From positions 17,388-81,387 of IMG/VR virus record IMGVR_UViG_3300036827_000193: a DNA stretch of 64,000 nucleotides; one strand, written 5' to 3'. Shown here one piece after another: positions 26,358 through 34,786 of the stretch. Made by a program: the position numbers and the translations under genes. Each line of letters starts with the position of its first letter. The first letter of the stretch is position 1. The notes under the pieces were generated by a model. That model worked only from the letters and a program-made list of their open reading frames with translations. It did no database searches and had not been told where the DNA came from. The stretch is from a virus.

Positions 26358-27686
26358 TCACAGTCCGATGGCCTGGCCGCGCAACTTCGCTCGTCGCGCC
26401 TTTTCGGCGTTGACGATTGAGGAGCGATCCCGCGGTTGCGGGGTCGCTTGCGGGTCGGGCCGCGGAGCGGCGGTGCGGGCGGGTTGTTGCGGTATTGCGG
26501 CCCGGCGTTGGGTGCGGTCGACGGTGACGTCGATGCGCGGTGCCGCACGAGGCGGCGTCGCCGGGTCGTCTGGGGTTTGCGTCTTGACCCCTTTCCATTC
26601 CAGGAAATTGTCCCGCGCCTGCTCAAGCAGAGCCTGCGGCGTGAGGACGTTGAAGCCATTCGCCCGGTAGAACCGGTGGGCGTTGGCGATGTCGCCTGGT
26701 GTTGGCGGCAAGCCGTCTGGCCTGATCCTGGCGGGGTCGAGCCCGAGCGCCGTGATGTCAGCGAGCTGCAATTCGAACATCTTGGATTCGATTGCGGCGC
26801 GAGCCATCGGGTCTTTGGCGAGATCGGGGTGGCTGTCCTGGAAGTCCTTCAGCGTCTTCGCAGCCCGAGCGCCTTCGTCTCTGAGGCGTTGCTGCAAGAG
26901 TTCCTGCTGGACCGTGTGCGTGGTCGCTGTGTCGATGGTGTTTCGCAACAGCTCGCGCGCTTCCGAGGGATCGCCAAACTGGATCGTTTCAATCAGCTTG
27001 CCGTACGGGTCCTCCTGGTTTGGAGGCTCCGTCGTCGCAGCCGGTTGATCCGATCCTTGCGTCCTGGTGTCCGGCGTGGTGTTCGCCGGAAGGTCGGGAC
27101 GCGCGACCTTGTTACGGGCCTGTTCGAGGATGCCGTCGAACTCCTTGAGCTTCGACTTGGCCTCGTCGAGGATGTTTTCGGCCGCGAGAGATTTCTGCGC
27201 ATGCGCGACAATCTCTTCGAGCGGCAATTCCTGTTCCTTGCCGTGAACCTTGACCTTGATCCGCGGCGGCGCTGCGGGCGCGGGCTCGGGCGCGGGATCG
27301 ACGTCATCGGCCGGCGGCTGCAGGTCGTCCTGCGGCGCCTGCGGGGCGGGCGGCGGTGCGGCGATCTCGGGCGGCAGGCCGCTGCGCGCAAAGTCGCTGA
27401 CGTCGTCGCGATCGGCATCGGCGTCGGCGGTGCGCTCGGTGCGAAACCGCGCCGAGATGGCGTCGCGCTTGCGGTCGAAGGCGCTGACCGCGGGCGGCGT
27501 CTCGCGCGGTGCGGGCTCGGCTGCCGGTTGCGGTGCGAGTGGCGGGACGGCGGGCCCGGGATCCTGGGGCGCGCCATCGGCGACGACGTCGAGCGCGGCG
27601 GCGTTGGTCTCGCCCGGCTGAATTCCCGCCTGCTCGCGTGAAGCCGCTTCCACACGCTGCGCCTCATGGCTCGGTGTCGTGACCAT
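26358..27686 (-). CDS. Capsid scaffolding protein
   Basis: A 442-residue protein with a Pro/Ala/acid-rich first third. A short KVKVHGKEQELPLEEIVAHA segment, typical of podoviral scaffolds, follows. The rest is long and helical with coiled-coil pattern (roughly residues 165-370), then a basic C-terminal tail that would contact the capsid. It lies directly upstream of the major capsid gene with a 34-bp gap, the usual order. AAGGGGA precedes ATG 27686. It should direct procapsid assembly and leave the mature head. Confidence 0.8.
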   Translation of the reverse strand: MVTTPSHEAQRVEAASREQAGIQPGETNAAALDVVADGAPQDPGPAVPPLAPQPAAEPAPRETPPAVSAFDRKRDAISARFRTERTADADADRDDVSDFARSGLPPEIAAPPPAPQAPQDDLQPPADDVDPAPEPAPAAPPRIKVKVHGKEQELPLEEIVAHAQKSLAAENILDEAKSKLKEFDGILEQARNKVARPDLPANTTPDTRTQGSDQPAATTEPPNQEDPYGKLIETIQFGDPSEARELLRNTIDTATTHTVQQELLQQRLRDEGARAAKTLKDFQDSHPDLAKDPMARAAIESKMFELQLADITALGLDPARIRPDGLPPTPGDIANAHRFYRANGFNVLTPQALLEQARDNFLEWKGVKTQTPDDPATPPRAAPRIDVTVDRTQRRAAIPQQPARTAAPRPDPQATPQPRDRSSIVNAEKARRAKLRGQAIGL

Positions 27687-27711
27687 TCGTATGCTTTCCC
27701 CTTGAAATGCA

Positions 27712-27735
27712 GAAAGGCCGCCCGGTGGGGCGGCC
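27712..27735 (-). terminator. Intercistronic hairpin terminator upstream of the scaffold gene
   Basis: On the minus strand GGCCGCCC pairs with GGGCGGCC around a 4-base loop, followed by TTTCT. Nearly the same element, including the preceding ATGCA on the plus strand, occurs at 39915-39938. It lies between the 132-residue gene and the scaffold gene, so it may adjust transcription into the capsid genes. Confidence 0.7.
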
Positions 27736-27773
27736 TGCTGCCGAAAATTGAAGCTCTCGTTGTGTTGGCGCGA

Positions 27774-28172
27774 TCAGTCCTGCGGCGCGCCGTCGATCAG
27801 GCCGAGCTCGATGGCCTGGCGCTCGCCGTCGGGCTGTTGCGCCAACAGGTCGAGCATCTCGTCGCGCTCGGCGTCGCGCATTTCGCGGTCATAGGCGACG
27901 CCTTCGGCGATGATCGCGCGCAGCCAGGCGACCCATTCGTCGTAGCGCTTGACCTCGTTCTGCATGGTCGTGATCTTGATGCGGTCCTTGGGGTCGTGGA
28001 CGTTGAGATAGACGAGCGCCGCGAGCGATTCGGCGGCCGCCTCGCGCAGCCGGCGCAGGATCTCGATGGTCGGGCCGCCGCCGCTGCGCTCGCTGAGCTC
28101 GACTTCAAGGTCGGCGCTCGCCTTGATGATGCGCTGGCGCGCCAGCAGGACGGTCGGATCGGCTGACGACAT
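27774..28172 (-). CDS. Small helical structural-region protein, unknown function
   Basis: A 132-residue, strongly helical protein (KASADLEVELSERSGG, then REAAAESLAALVYLNVHDP and a charged C-terminus). It begins 4 bp after the stop of the repeat protein upstream and is followed by a terminator hairpin. No family is recognised; it lies in the head-gene block just before the scaffold. Confidence 0.6.
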   Translation of the reverse strand: MSSADPTVLLARQRIIKASADLEVELSERSGGGPTIEILRRLREAAAESLAALVYLNVHDPKDRIKITTMQNEVKRYDEWVAWLRAIIAEGVAYDREMRDAERDEMLDLLAQQPDGERQAIELGLIDGAPQD

Positions 28173-28175
28173 TCT

Positions 28176-29462
28176 TCACCCTTCGTCCTTGAACAATCCA
28201 AGCGCGCGCAGCACGGCGATGGCGTCGCTTTCGTCCTGTGCCTGCTGCAGGCGCTTCGCTGTCGCCATGGCGTCATGCGGGACGAATTCGTTGAACGTCG
28301 GCAATCCACTCGGCGACATCACCTGCATCGGCGCCGGCTGGCCGAAGATCGAGAGCGGCGGCAGCGGTGGCGGCCCGGCCGGGGCGACGACCGCGGGCTT
28401 CTCCGGCTCCTCGACCTTGCCGCCGCGGTCCCATATCGGCTTGAACGGCTTGCGCGGCTTTACGTCGTAGGGCGGCTCGGGGATGTAGGAGGGGAAGTCC
28501 TTGCGCCGGCCCGAGCCTGGCGGTTTGAACTCGGGGACTTCGCCTACGAGATCCCAGACCGAGAAGATCTGGCTCGCGACCGGGAACGGTTTGGCGAACT
28601 GGACCGGCGGCTCGGGGTAGAACTGGAATTCAATGCCGGTCGCGACCGGCCGCGGCGCCTTGATCTCATATTGCTGTTGCGAGACCGGAAACGGCTTGGC
28701 GAACTGGATGTCGAACTGGTAGCCCCAGAAACCCTGCGGGAACGCAGTGCGGATCGAACCGCGCGGCGTGAAGTTTGAATACTGCTGTGACGCGATCGGG
28801 AACGGCCTGGCGAAAGCGTGCTCAAGTTGCTCGCCGAACCAGCCCTCGACCTCGGCCGCTTCCGGGACATGCTCATCGGCGTGCGCGAGGAACTGCTGCG
28901 CGGTGACCGACAGCGGCACCGCAAAGGCATAGCTCCACTGGAAGCCGCTCCACCCATCCGGGAAACTGCTCCTGATCCTTCCGGCCGGCTGGAACGCCGT
29001 GTACTGCTGCGATGCGACCGGGAACGGCTTGGCGAAGACGTCCGGCGGCTGCGGATAGAAGCCCTCGCTGTCCTCGGCGACCCGGACATGCTCGGGGATG
29101 TGAGCGGCGTATTGCTGCGCCGCGACCGGGAACGGCTTGGCGAAGCGGCGCTCGAGCTGCTCGCCTTCCCAGCCGTGCGGCGTGATCGCGGTCGGGACCG
29201 GCTCGGGGCCGTGCGCAACATATTGCTGCAGGTGCGCCGGAAACGGGCGGGCAAAGACCTCCGGATTGAGCGGCTGCTGCTTCCAGGGCGAGGTGTTGGT
29301 TGCGCCAGACGTTGTCGCCAGAACCAGCGTCGAGAAGGCGGTGAGCGCGGCAACCGAGATCCGCCGCACGATCGGCGGATCGGAAAACCCGGATATTGCC
29401 GTCGCGGACCGCGATGGCAATTGCCCGAGCGCAAGCTGACCGAGTGCGCCGAAACCAAGCAT
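28176..29462 (-). CDS. Repeat protein with seven FAKPFP-type units, probable virion protein
   Basis: A 428-residue protein. The N-terminus (MLGFGALGQLALGQL) and a hydrophobic stretch (about 35-55) are followed by seven units of roughly 35-40 residues built on F-A-(K/R)-P-F-P-V-A-(S/A)-Q-Q-Y, with variable Pro/Gly linkers. A Pro-rich segment and a short helical tail close the protein. GAGGGG precedes ATG 29462. Regular Pro-rich repeats suggest an extended fibrous or surface element. I do not recognise a characterised family. Confidence 0.65.
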   Translation of the reverse strand: MLGFGALGQLALGQLPSRSATAISGFSDPPIVRRISVAALTAFSTLVLATTSGATNTSPWKQQPLNPEVFARPFPAHLQQYVAHGPEPVPTAITPHGWEGEQLERRFAKPFPVAAQQYAAHIPEHVRVAEDSEGFYPQPPDVFAKPFPVASQQYTAFQPAGRIRSSFPDGWSGFQWSYAFAVPLSVTAQQFLAHADEHVPEAAEVEGWFGEQLEHAFARPFPIASQQYSNFTPRGSIRTAFPQGFWGYQFDIQFAKPFPVSQQQYEIKAPRPVATGIEFQFYPEPPVQFAKPFPVASQIFSVWDLVGEVPEFKPPGSGRRKDFPSYIPEPPYDVKPRKPFKPIWDRGGKVEEPEKPAVVAPAGPPPLPPLSIFGQPAPMQVMSPSGLPTFNEFVPHDAMATAKRLQQAQDESDAIAVLRALGLFKDEG

Positions 29463-29508
29463 TTACGGCCCCTCGGAAATTCTCTTATTGATCGCCGTTG
29501 CCTTAGAG

Positions 29509-30273
29509 CTAGTCGTACCAGCCCTCTTCGGCGTAGCCGTATGAGTCGTGCGTGCCCGGCAGATAGTTCACGTTGCCGGTCTCGGTCGTGACCATACCGA
29601 GCTTATCTACGTTCCACTTTTGGCCGGTGAAGTTCTGGCAATTAACGAATGTAGCGCCCGCATAGACCTGACCGGCCCAAATGCCGACAGCAAATTGCTC
29701 GAATGTATAAGTGCCGCCGAGGCCGTCCACGGTGATTCCGTCGGCAAGAACATAGCTGCCGCTTTCGGCGTCGTAATGCGACTTCGCGCCGCCGCAGATC
29801 GTGTAATTATTCAGCAAAAAGATTCCACTGCCGCCGACTGCGCGATTGTGCTGTAGCGAGCATGGGCCGAAAAACAGTCCGTCAAGACCGGCAATTGTCG
29901 CGCCATTCGAGAAGATCGCACCGCCGTTGGCGCCGACAAACGTCGCGCGCCTCACGGCAAGCTGTATGCCCTGCGCGTTGACAGGGTCAGCGTCCGCATC
30001 CTGACCACCGCCCGATATGGCAAAGCGGCCGTTTGTCATGTTGATCGTCGAGCCGTTGAAGTCGATCAGCACGCTGCGCGCGCCGTTGGCGCCGACCATT
30101 CCCTGCCAAGTCCGCAGGCCGCCGTTCGTGTAGGTCAGCCCCGGCGCGGACAGGAAGGTGAGCTTGTGGCCGCGCAGATCGTAATTGTTGGCGTAGTTGT
30201 CCCACACCGATTGAAGGCTGGTGGTGGCGTCGAAGTTGACGACTGTGTCTGCTGTCAGGTCCGTGCGCGGCAT
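29509..30273 (-). CDS. Beta-helix-like virion/tail protein
   Basis: A 254-residue protein with short repeating strands and Gly/Asn turns (GGGQDADADP, GGAIFSNGATIAGLDGLFF, NNYTICGG), as in right-handed beta-helix or pectate-lyase-like phage proteins. No catalytic cluster is obvious. The start overlaps the upstream stop as TGATG (30273), so it is coupled to the 380-residue gene. A tail or surface role is inferred. Confidence 0.6.
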   Translation of the reverse strand: MPRTDLTADTVVNFDATTSLQSVWDNYANNYDLRGHKLTFLSAPGLTYTNGGLRTWQGMVGANGARSVLIDFNGSTINMTNGRFAISGGGQDADADPVNAQGIQLAVRRATFVGANGGAIFSNGATIAGLDGLFFGPCSLQHNRAVGGSGIFLLNNYTICGGAKSHYDAESGSYVLADGITVDGLGGTYTFEQFAVGIWAGQVYAGATFVNCQNFTGQKWNVDKLGMVTTETGNVNYLPGTHDSYGYAEEGWYD

Positions 30274-31415
30274 CAGGCGTTCCTCCCGCGATCATCGAAC
30301 CAGCCGTAACTAACGGTGTATGCGGTCATGCCACTGCCGGTCGTAGACCATCGCACCTGGGCGCTGGTGTTGGTCCTGACGATAAGATTGCCGAAGTTGC
30401 CGCTGGCACTCGGGGCGGTTACGTCGGCGTTGCCGAGCGTCGCATTGGCAATCGCGGAGGTTTCATCCGGCGACTGGACGAGCACGTGCTGCACGCTGGC
30501 GTTGAGCACAATGATCCGAAGCCGCGCACGCACCTTGACGCCACTTGGAATGCCCCCCAGCGACAGTAACGTCGCCGAAGTCGGAACCGTAGCGGCGCTG
30601 GTCTCCTGGATCACCGCGCCCCACAGGAATTCCTCGCCGAACTGGGAAAACGCGAGGATGTGCGCGGAGGCGTCGGTCTTGAACGATCCGATGCGCCGGA
30701 ACGCCGTCGTGCTCGCCGGCTTGTTCGCGGCTCCGGCGTCGGTGTCGAAGTAGACGTCCGCGCTGCCGGCGTTGATGATTGCAAAGACGTGGTACCAGGT
30801 GCTCACGGCAATCGTCAGCCCGGCGCCCATGCCGTTGCTGCCCGAACCCGCCGCCCATGCCCCGCCGGTGCTCTTGGTGAAAGCCGCGAGGACGATGTTG
30901 GTGGCGTCCGTGCCGTCGCGGCACGACCCGGCGCTGATATCCAGAATGGTGTTAGGTGTGCCGCCGTCGTTCGAGAGCGTCAGGCCAGCCAGATAGCTGC
31001 GCGGCAACGCAATGGTGTTAGCGGCATAGGTGTAGTCACCGGCTGTCGCGGTGATGGCAGGCCCCGAGCGCGCGAACACGCTGGTGACGATGTCCTCGGC
31101 CAGCGCGGTGATGGCGACCTGCGCCTGCGCCGAGCAGTTGATGGCGGCGTTGCTGTTGGTCGACTTGAGCACGGTGGTGCGCGCGAGCGTCGTGCCGCTT
31201 GCCGTATAGGTGCCGTGGCCGACTTCGCTGGCGCCCGGGCTTGCCGGATCGTTGATGGCGTAAGAAACGACGTCGCCATCCGAGACGCCGGCCTGCGCGA
31301 ACGTCAGGAACAGCGTGCCGTCAGGACCGCGCGCGGCCGAGCCGAGCGTAATGGTGCCTGAGCCCGGAGCCGACGCAACGGTCATCCGGGCGAGGTCATA
31401 GAGCTTCGCCGCCAT
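30273..31415 (-). CDS. Phage structural protein, probable tail or surface component
   Basis: A 380-residue protein, Thr/Ser/Ala-rich and strand-rich. The beginning (MAAKLYDLARMTVASAPG, then a GTYTASGTTLARTTVLKSTN segment) is a familiar phage structural pattern. A lectin-like middle contains NTILDISAGSCRDGTDATNI and a later FRRIGSFKTDASAHI segment. It is coupled to the beta-helix-like protein downstream. The exact role is unknown. Confidence 0.65.
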   Translation of the reverse strand: MAAKLYDLARMTVASAPGSGTITLGSAARGPDGTLFLTFAQAGVSDGDVVSYAINDPASPGASEVGHGTYTASGTTLARTTVLKSTNSNAAINCSAQAQVAITALAEDIVTSVFARSGPAITATAGDYTYAANTIALPRSYLAGLTLSNDGGTPNTILDISAGSCRDGTDATNIVLAAFTKSTGGAWAAGSGSNGMGAGLTIAVSTWYHVFAIINAGSADVYFDTDAGAANKPASTTAFRRIGSFKTDASAHILAFSQFGEEFLWGAVIQETSAATVPTSATLLSLGGIPSGVKVRARLRIIVLNASVQHVLVQSPDETSAIANATLGNADVTAPSASGNFGNLIVRTNTSAQVRWSTTGSGMTAYTVSYGWFDDRGRNA

Positions 31416-31448
31416 CAGATCGGTCCTGGAAAGGGGAAGTTCGGGGCG

Positions 31449-31748
31449 CTATCCGCCCAAAAGCTCGCGCCGGAAGCGGTCGTTTGCTTCCCAGCGCTCA
31501 AGCTTCTTCTCGATGACGTCGCACGTCATGGTGCGCGCGCGCTCGGTGTCGCAGGCAAGGCAGATGTGGCGACGACAGCCCCAGCACAGCGCGTAGGTCA
31601 TGTCCTGCGGCTTGCACATGGGCGGCACCAGCACGATGCGATTGCAGTGCCCGCAGGTGATCGAATCGCTCTCGACGACCGTGCTCTGGCCGCGGCTTTT
31701 GGTCGGGTCCGGGTCGGTCGAGACGAAGTATCCACCGGGCCGCAGCAT
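31449..31748 (-). CDS. Zinc-ribbon protein
   Basis: A 99-residue protein with paired cysteines: CGHC near residue 32, CWGC near 55 and CLAC further on, plus a final TCD, enough for two zinc knuckles. The C-terminus is a charged helix. Its ATG overlaps the preceding stop as TGATG. Small proteins with this cysteine pattern are common in phage head operons; their task is not established. Confidence 0.65.
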   Translation of the reverse strand: MLRPGGYFVSTDPDPTKSRGQSTVVESDSITCGHCNRIVLVPPMCKPQDMTYALCWGCRRHICLACDTERARTMTCDVIEKKLERWEANDRFRRELLGG

Positions 31749-32053
31749 CAGAATTCCATCATCGACAGTTGCGTGCCGCCGTCGCCCTCGATGTCATGGG
31801 AGAAGGTCACGTCGGACACGGCGTCGGCGCAGTTGACGATCAGCGAGCCTTTGTCGTTGACCTTGGCCTGGATGAATTCCGGCATCCATTCGTGATTGAT
31901 GGCCCTGGCGAGGCTCGCGGTTACGTCGCGGGCGGTTTCCTTGGCGGCGACGCGGTGCATCACATGGGTGCGCCCGCCGCGCGGCGCGCGATACTGCACG
32001 ATGACGAGGTCGCCCGCGGCCGGCGTCTTGATGTCCATCACCAGCGTTTTCAT
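31748..32053 (-). CDS. Small structural-region protein, unknown function
   Basis: A 101-residue protein starting MKTLVMDIKTPAAGDLVIV at ATG 32053, which overlaps the upstream stop as ATGA. An in-frame upstream extension is rejected because it overlaps the glycosyltransferase gene. It is mixed alpha/beta with no catalytic motif. Both flanking genes overlap it, so its dosage is probably tied to theirs. Confidence 0.6.
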   Translation of the reverse strand: MKTLVMDIKTPAAGDLVIVQYRAPRGGRTHVMHRVAAKETARDVTASLARAINHEWMPEFIQAKVNDKGSLIVNCADAVSDVTFSHDIEGDGGTQLSMMEF

Positions 32054-33435
32054 TGACGGCCTTCGGCTTTGGCTTTGAGCCATGCGGTTGCGCGGCCGAT
32101 CGGCTCCTGCCAGTCCGACAGGCGCTGCTGGCGCAGCAACCGCATGCTCGGATACCAGATCGAATGCTCCGCGCCTTGCGGCACCGCATCCGGCGCAAGC
32201 CATGGCCAGTAGCCGGAATGCCGCACGAAATTCCACACCGGCTTGCCGAGCGCACCGGCGAGGTGGGCAACGGACGTGTCGACCGAGATCACAAGATCAA
32301 GCCCGTCGACCAGCGCCGCGGTGTCGGCGAAGTCGTGGCAGTCGCCCATCCAGTCGGTGATCGGGATGTCAGGTAGAATCGGCTCGACCGGGTACTGCAG
32401 CGAGATCAGGTTGACGCCGGGCATTACCAGCGGCTTGAGCCAGGCGAGCGGGATCGATTTGGCCTGCTGCGCGGCGCGCGCGGTGTTGAGGTGGCCGCCC
32501 GATGACCAGCACAGGCCGACATTAAGACCCGCCGGCAGCGTGGCGAGGCGTCCTCTCCAATAGAGCGTATTGGAGAGGCGCGCATTAAGGTACTTGAGTG
32601 GCAGCCGCTGTATCGATGCCGGCTCCATGTTCATGACCATTGGAACGTCAAGCAGCGGGCAGGAGAAGTCCGCCTCCTGATCGACGTCGTCGTGCATCCC
32701 TGCCACGCGCAAGCGGCGACAACTCCACGACCATCGCGAGAGCGCGAGCATCGGCGCGCGCGCCAGCAGGATCACCGAGCAGTCATAGGCGCCGACAACC
32801 GTGTCGGCGAAACGTTGCGCCATGATCTCGTCGCCATAGCCCTGCTCCGGATAAAGCAGGATGGTCTTGCCGGTAAGGTCCTCGCCCTGCCACTTGGGAT
32901 AGTTGCGGTAAGCCCGCGGCGGATACGGCGTGTTCTGCCAGCGGCACTCGTATTCGCGGAAACCCTCCGCCCACTGCCCCATGCCAAGCAGCGTCACGCC
33001 GAGATTGAAGTGGGCGTCGGCATCGGCACCGCGCGCGATTGCGGCGCGATATTGCGCTGCCGCCTCCGGCAGCCGCAGCAGCGTGCAGTACATGTTGGCG
33101 AGCCCCATGTGGGGCTCGATCGCATCGCACTGCGCAATCGATTTGGCGAAACTGTCCTCGGCGGCTGCCCACATGCCGATGTCGGCAAAGGCGATGCCGC
33201 GGTTGTTCCAGGCGTCGTGCAGCCGCTCGTCGATGTTGAGCGCGCGGTCGTAGTGCAGGATGGCGTCGAAGTGGCGTTCGGTGGCGTGCAGCAGGTTGCC
33301 GCGCACCGTCCAGGCCTCGCAGAAATCCGGCTTGAGCTTGATGGCCTCGACCAGCAGCAGCATCGCGCGCTCGTAGTCGCGGCCCTTGACCGCACCGAGC
33401 GCTTTTTCGAAGTAGCGTTCGGCGAGCTCGCTCAT
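32050..33435 (-). CDS. TPR-repeat glycosyltransferase-like protein
   Basis: A 461-residue protein from ATG 33435, which overlaps the FkbM gene stop as ATGA. Residues 1-190 are tetratricopeptide repeats (for example AILHYDRALNIDERLHDAWN). Residues about 210-460 resemble the second half of GT-B enzymes: KTILLYPEQGYGDEIMAQRF, then LDLVISVDTSVAHLAGALGK, which would bind a nucleotide sugar. The same two-part layout is found in the gene at 34787-36319. It probably adds sugars to a phage or host protein; acceptor unknown. Confidence 0.75.
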   Translation of the reverse strand: MSELAERYFEKALGAVKGRDYERAMLLLVEAIKLKPDFCEAWTVRGNLLHATERHFDAILHYDRALNIDERLHDAWNNRGIAFADIGMWAAAEDSFAKSIAQCDAIEPHMGLANMYCTLLRLPEAAAQYRAAIARGADADAHFNLGVTLLGMGQWAEGFREYECRWQNTPYPPRAYRNYPKWQGEDLTGKTILLYPEQGYGDEIMAQRFADTVVGAYDCSVILLARAPMLALSRWSWSCRRLRVAGMHDDVDQEADFSCPLLDVPMVMNMEPASIQRLPLKYLNARLSNTLYWRGRLATLPAGLNVGLCWSSGGHLNTARAAQQAKSIPLAWLKPLVMPGVNLISLQYPVEPILPDIPITDWMGDCHDFADTAALVDGLDLVISVDTSVAHLAGALGKPVWNFVRHSGYWPWLAPDAVPQGAEHSIWYPSMRLLRQQRLSDWQEPIGRATAWLKAKAEGRQ

Positions 33436-34220
33436 CCACCCACGATCCGGATTTTTTCCAGCACCTTGTCGCTCTCGTGGATGGCGAGGATCGACATGCC
33501 GGCCGGGATGAAGCGATAGCCGGACAGGCGCTTCTTCACTTCCTCGGCACCGCACAGCGCAATCTCGGCAAAGATGATCGGGCGACAGCGCACGATGGTG
33601 GCGTAGGCGCCGTCAAGCGCCGCCGGTTCGGTGCCTTCGATGTCGAGCTTGAGAAGATCGAGCCGTGTCAGGTTCAGGCTGTCGATCGTGACTAGGCGGC
33701 AGGCCTCGTTGACGCCGAGCGGCTGGCCGATCGCGCCATTGAGATCGAACCGCAGCGACAGGCCGCCGAAGTTTGCGGGCTTTTCGTGGTCGAGCTTCAC
33801 AATCGGCGTTGTCCCGAGCACATCGGCAAGCGCCGCCATGGTGGCCTTGGCATTGAAGCAGTTGTTGAGCGCGATGTTGCCGGCGAGCGCATAGAACACC
33901 CGCTCCTGCGGCTCGAACGCCAGCACCGAGCCCCAGCCGGCCATGGCCTTGGCCCAGGCCAGCGTGTGGGTGCCGATATTGGCGCCGCCGTCGATGACGA
34001 CGACACCGTCGCCATAGGCCTCGCGATGTGCGACCAGCAGCCCGAACAGTTCTTCGATGTCGCCTTGTTCGTGGCTGCCGGTGCCGAGCAGGCTTGCGCC
34101 GACGCCGGCATAGCCACCCCCGGCGACCCGGCAATAGTCGAGTCGGTTCAGGATCATCGGGCCGTTTTCGGTCGCGGCCAGAACGAAGGCGACTTGCGGC
34201 AAATCGGGCTCCCCTCCCAA
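33432..34220 (-). CDS. FkbM-family SAM-dependent methyltransferase
   Basis: A 262-residue protein. The SAM-binding motif is VVVIDGGANIGTHTLAW (about 73-89), followed by an acidic FEPQERVFYALAGNI strand, and later LLKLDIEGTEPAAL, the signature of the FkbM group. Such enzymes usually O-methylate sugars. The gene is coupled by ATGA overlap to the TPR glycosyltransferase downstream, which supports joint work on a glycan. Confidence 0.8.
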   Translation of the reverse strand: MGGEPDLPQVAFVLAATENGPMILNRLDYCRVAGGGYAGVGASLLGTGSHEQGDIEELFGLLVAHREAYGDGVVVIDGGANIGTHTLAWAKAMAGWGSVLAFEPQERVFYALAGNIALNNCFNAKATMAALADVLGTTPIVKLDHEKPANFGGLSLRFDLNGAIGQPLGVNEACRLVTIDSLNLTRLDLLKLDIEGTEPAALDGAYATIVRCRPIIFAEIALCGAEEVKKRLSGYRFIPAGMSILAIHESDKVLEKIRIVGG

Positions 34221-34261
34221 CGCACTACGCCGAGAGGGTTACCGATTTGCTGCCATCGGCC

Positions 34262-34735
34262 TTATTCGTGGTAGCTGACCTGGCCGTCGAACGTCGAGTT
34301 GTAGGTCGAGGACTGCGCCCGCATGTAGAGACCGTTCACCGCGGTCGCCGGCGCAACCAGCGCAAACGACTCGTCGGCCGCGATCCAGCGGGTGGTGGCG
34401 CGCTGGTTAAGGCCGGTGTTGAACAGCGAGGTTGCGATCAGCGCGGCCGACGGCTCGGTGGTCTCGTTGGTGGCGGCGACGATCAGGGCGGCGCCGTCGG
34501 CGGGATCCAACGCATTGGGCGTCGCGGCGGTGCCGGCGAGCGACGTCGTCTGCGACAGCCGCGAAATGTCGACCTGGATGTAGGTGTCGGTGGCGTTCGG
34601 GTTGGCGGTCGCGCCGAGCACGAACTCGAACCACTTGTGGCGCTTGGTGTTGGAGGCCGGGCACCACGAGGCGACGACGCCCTTGTACGAGGAGGCGATC
34701 GAAGCCTGGTTGCCGCCGAGGGCATACTTAGCCAT
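34262..34735 (-). CDS. Structural protein, unknown function (probable virion surface)
   Basis: A 157-residue protein, Thr/Ala/Ser-rich with strand-like pattern. AAGGA lies eight bases before ATG 34735. No enzymatic motif is present. It lies between two glycosylation genes and may be a coat or decoration component, possibly even an acceptor; that is only an idea. Confidence 0.55.
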   Translation of the reverse strand: MAKYALGGNQASIASSYKGVVASWCPASNTKRHKWFEFVLGATANPNATDTYIQVDISRLSQTTSLAGTAATPNALDPADGAALIVAATNETTEPSAALIATSLFNTGLNQRATTRWIAADESFALVAPATAVNGLYMRAQSSTYNSTFDGQVSYHE

Positions 34736-34786
34736 GGGGGTAATCCTTTTGCTTGAGCGTTGAGAGGGTGCAGCGCGAGAGCTGCG

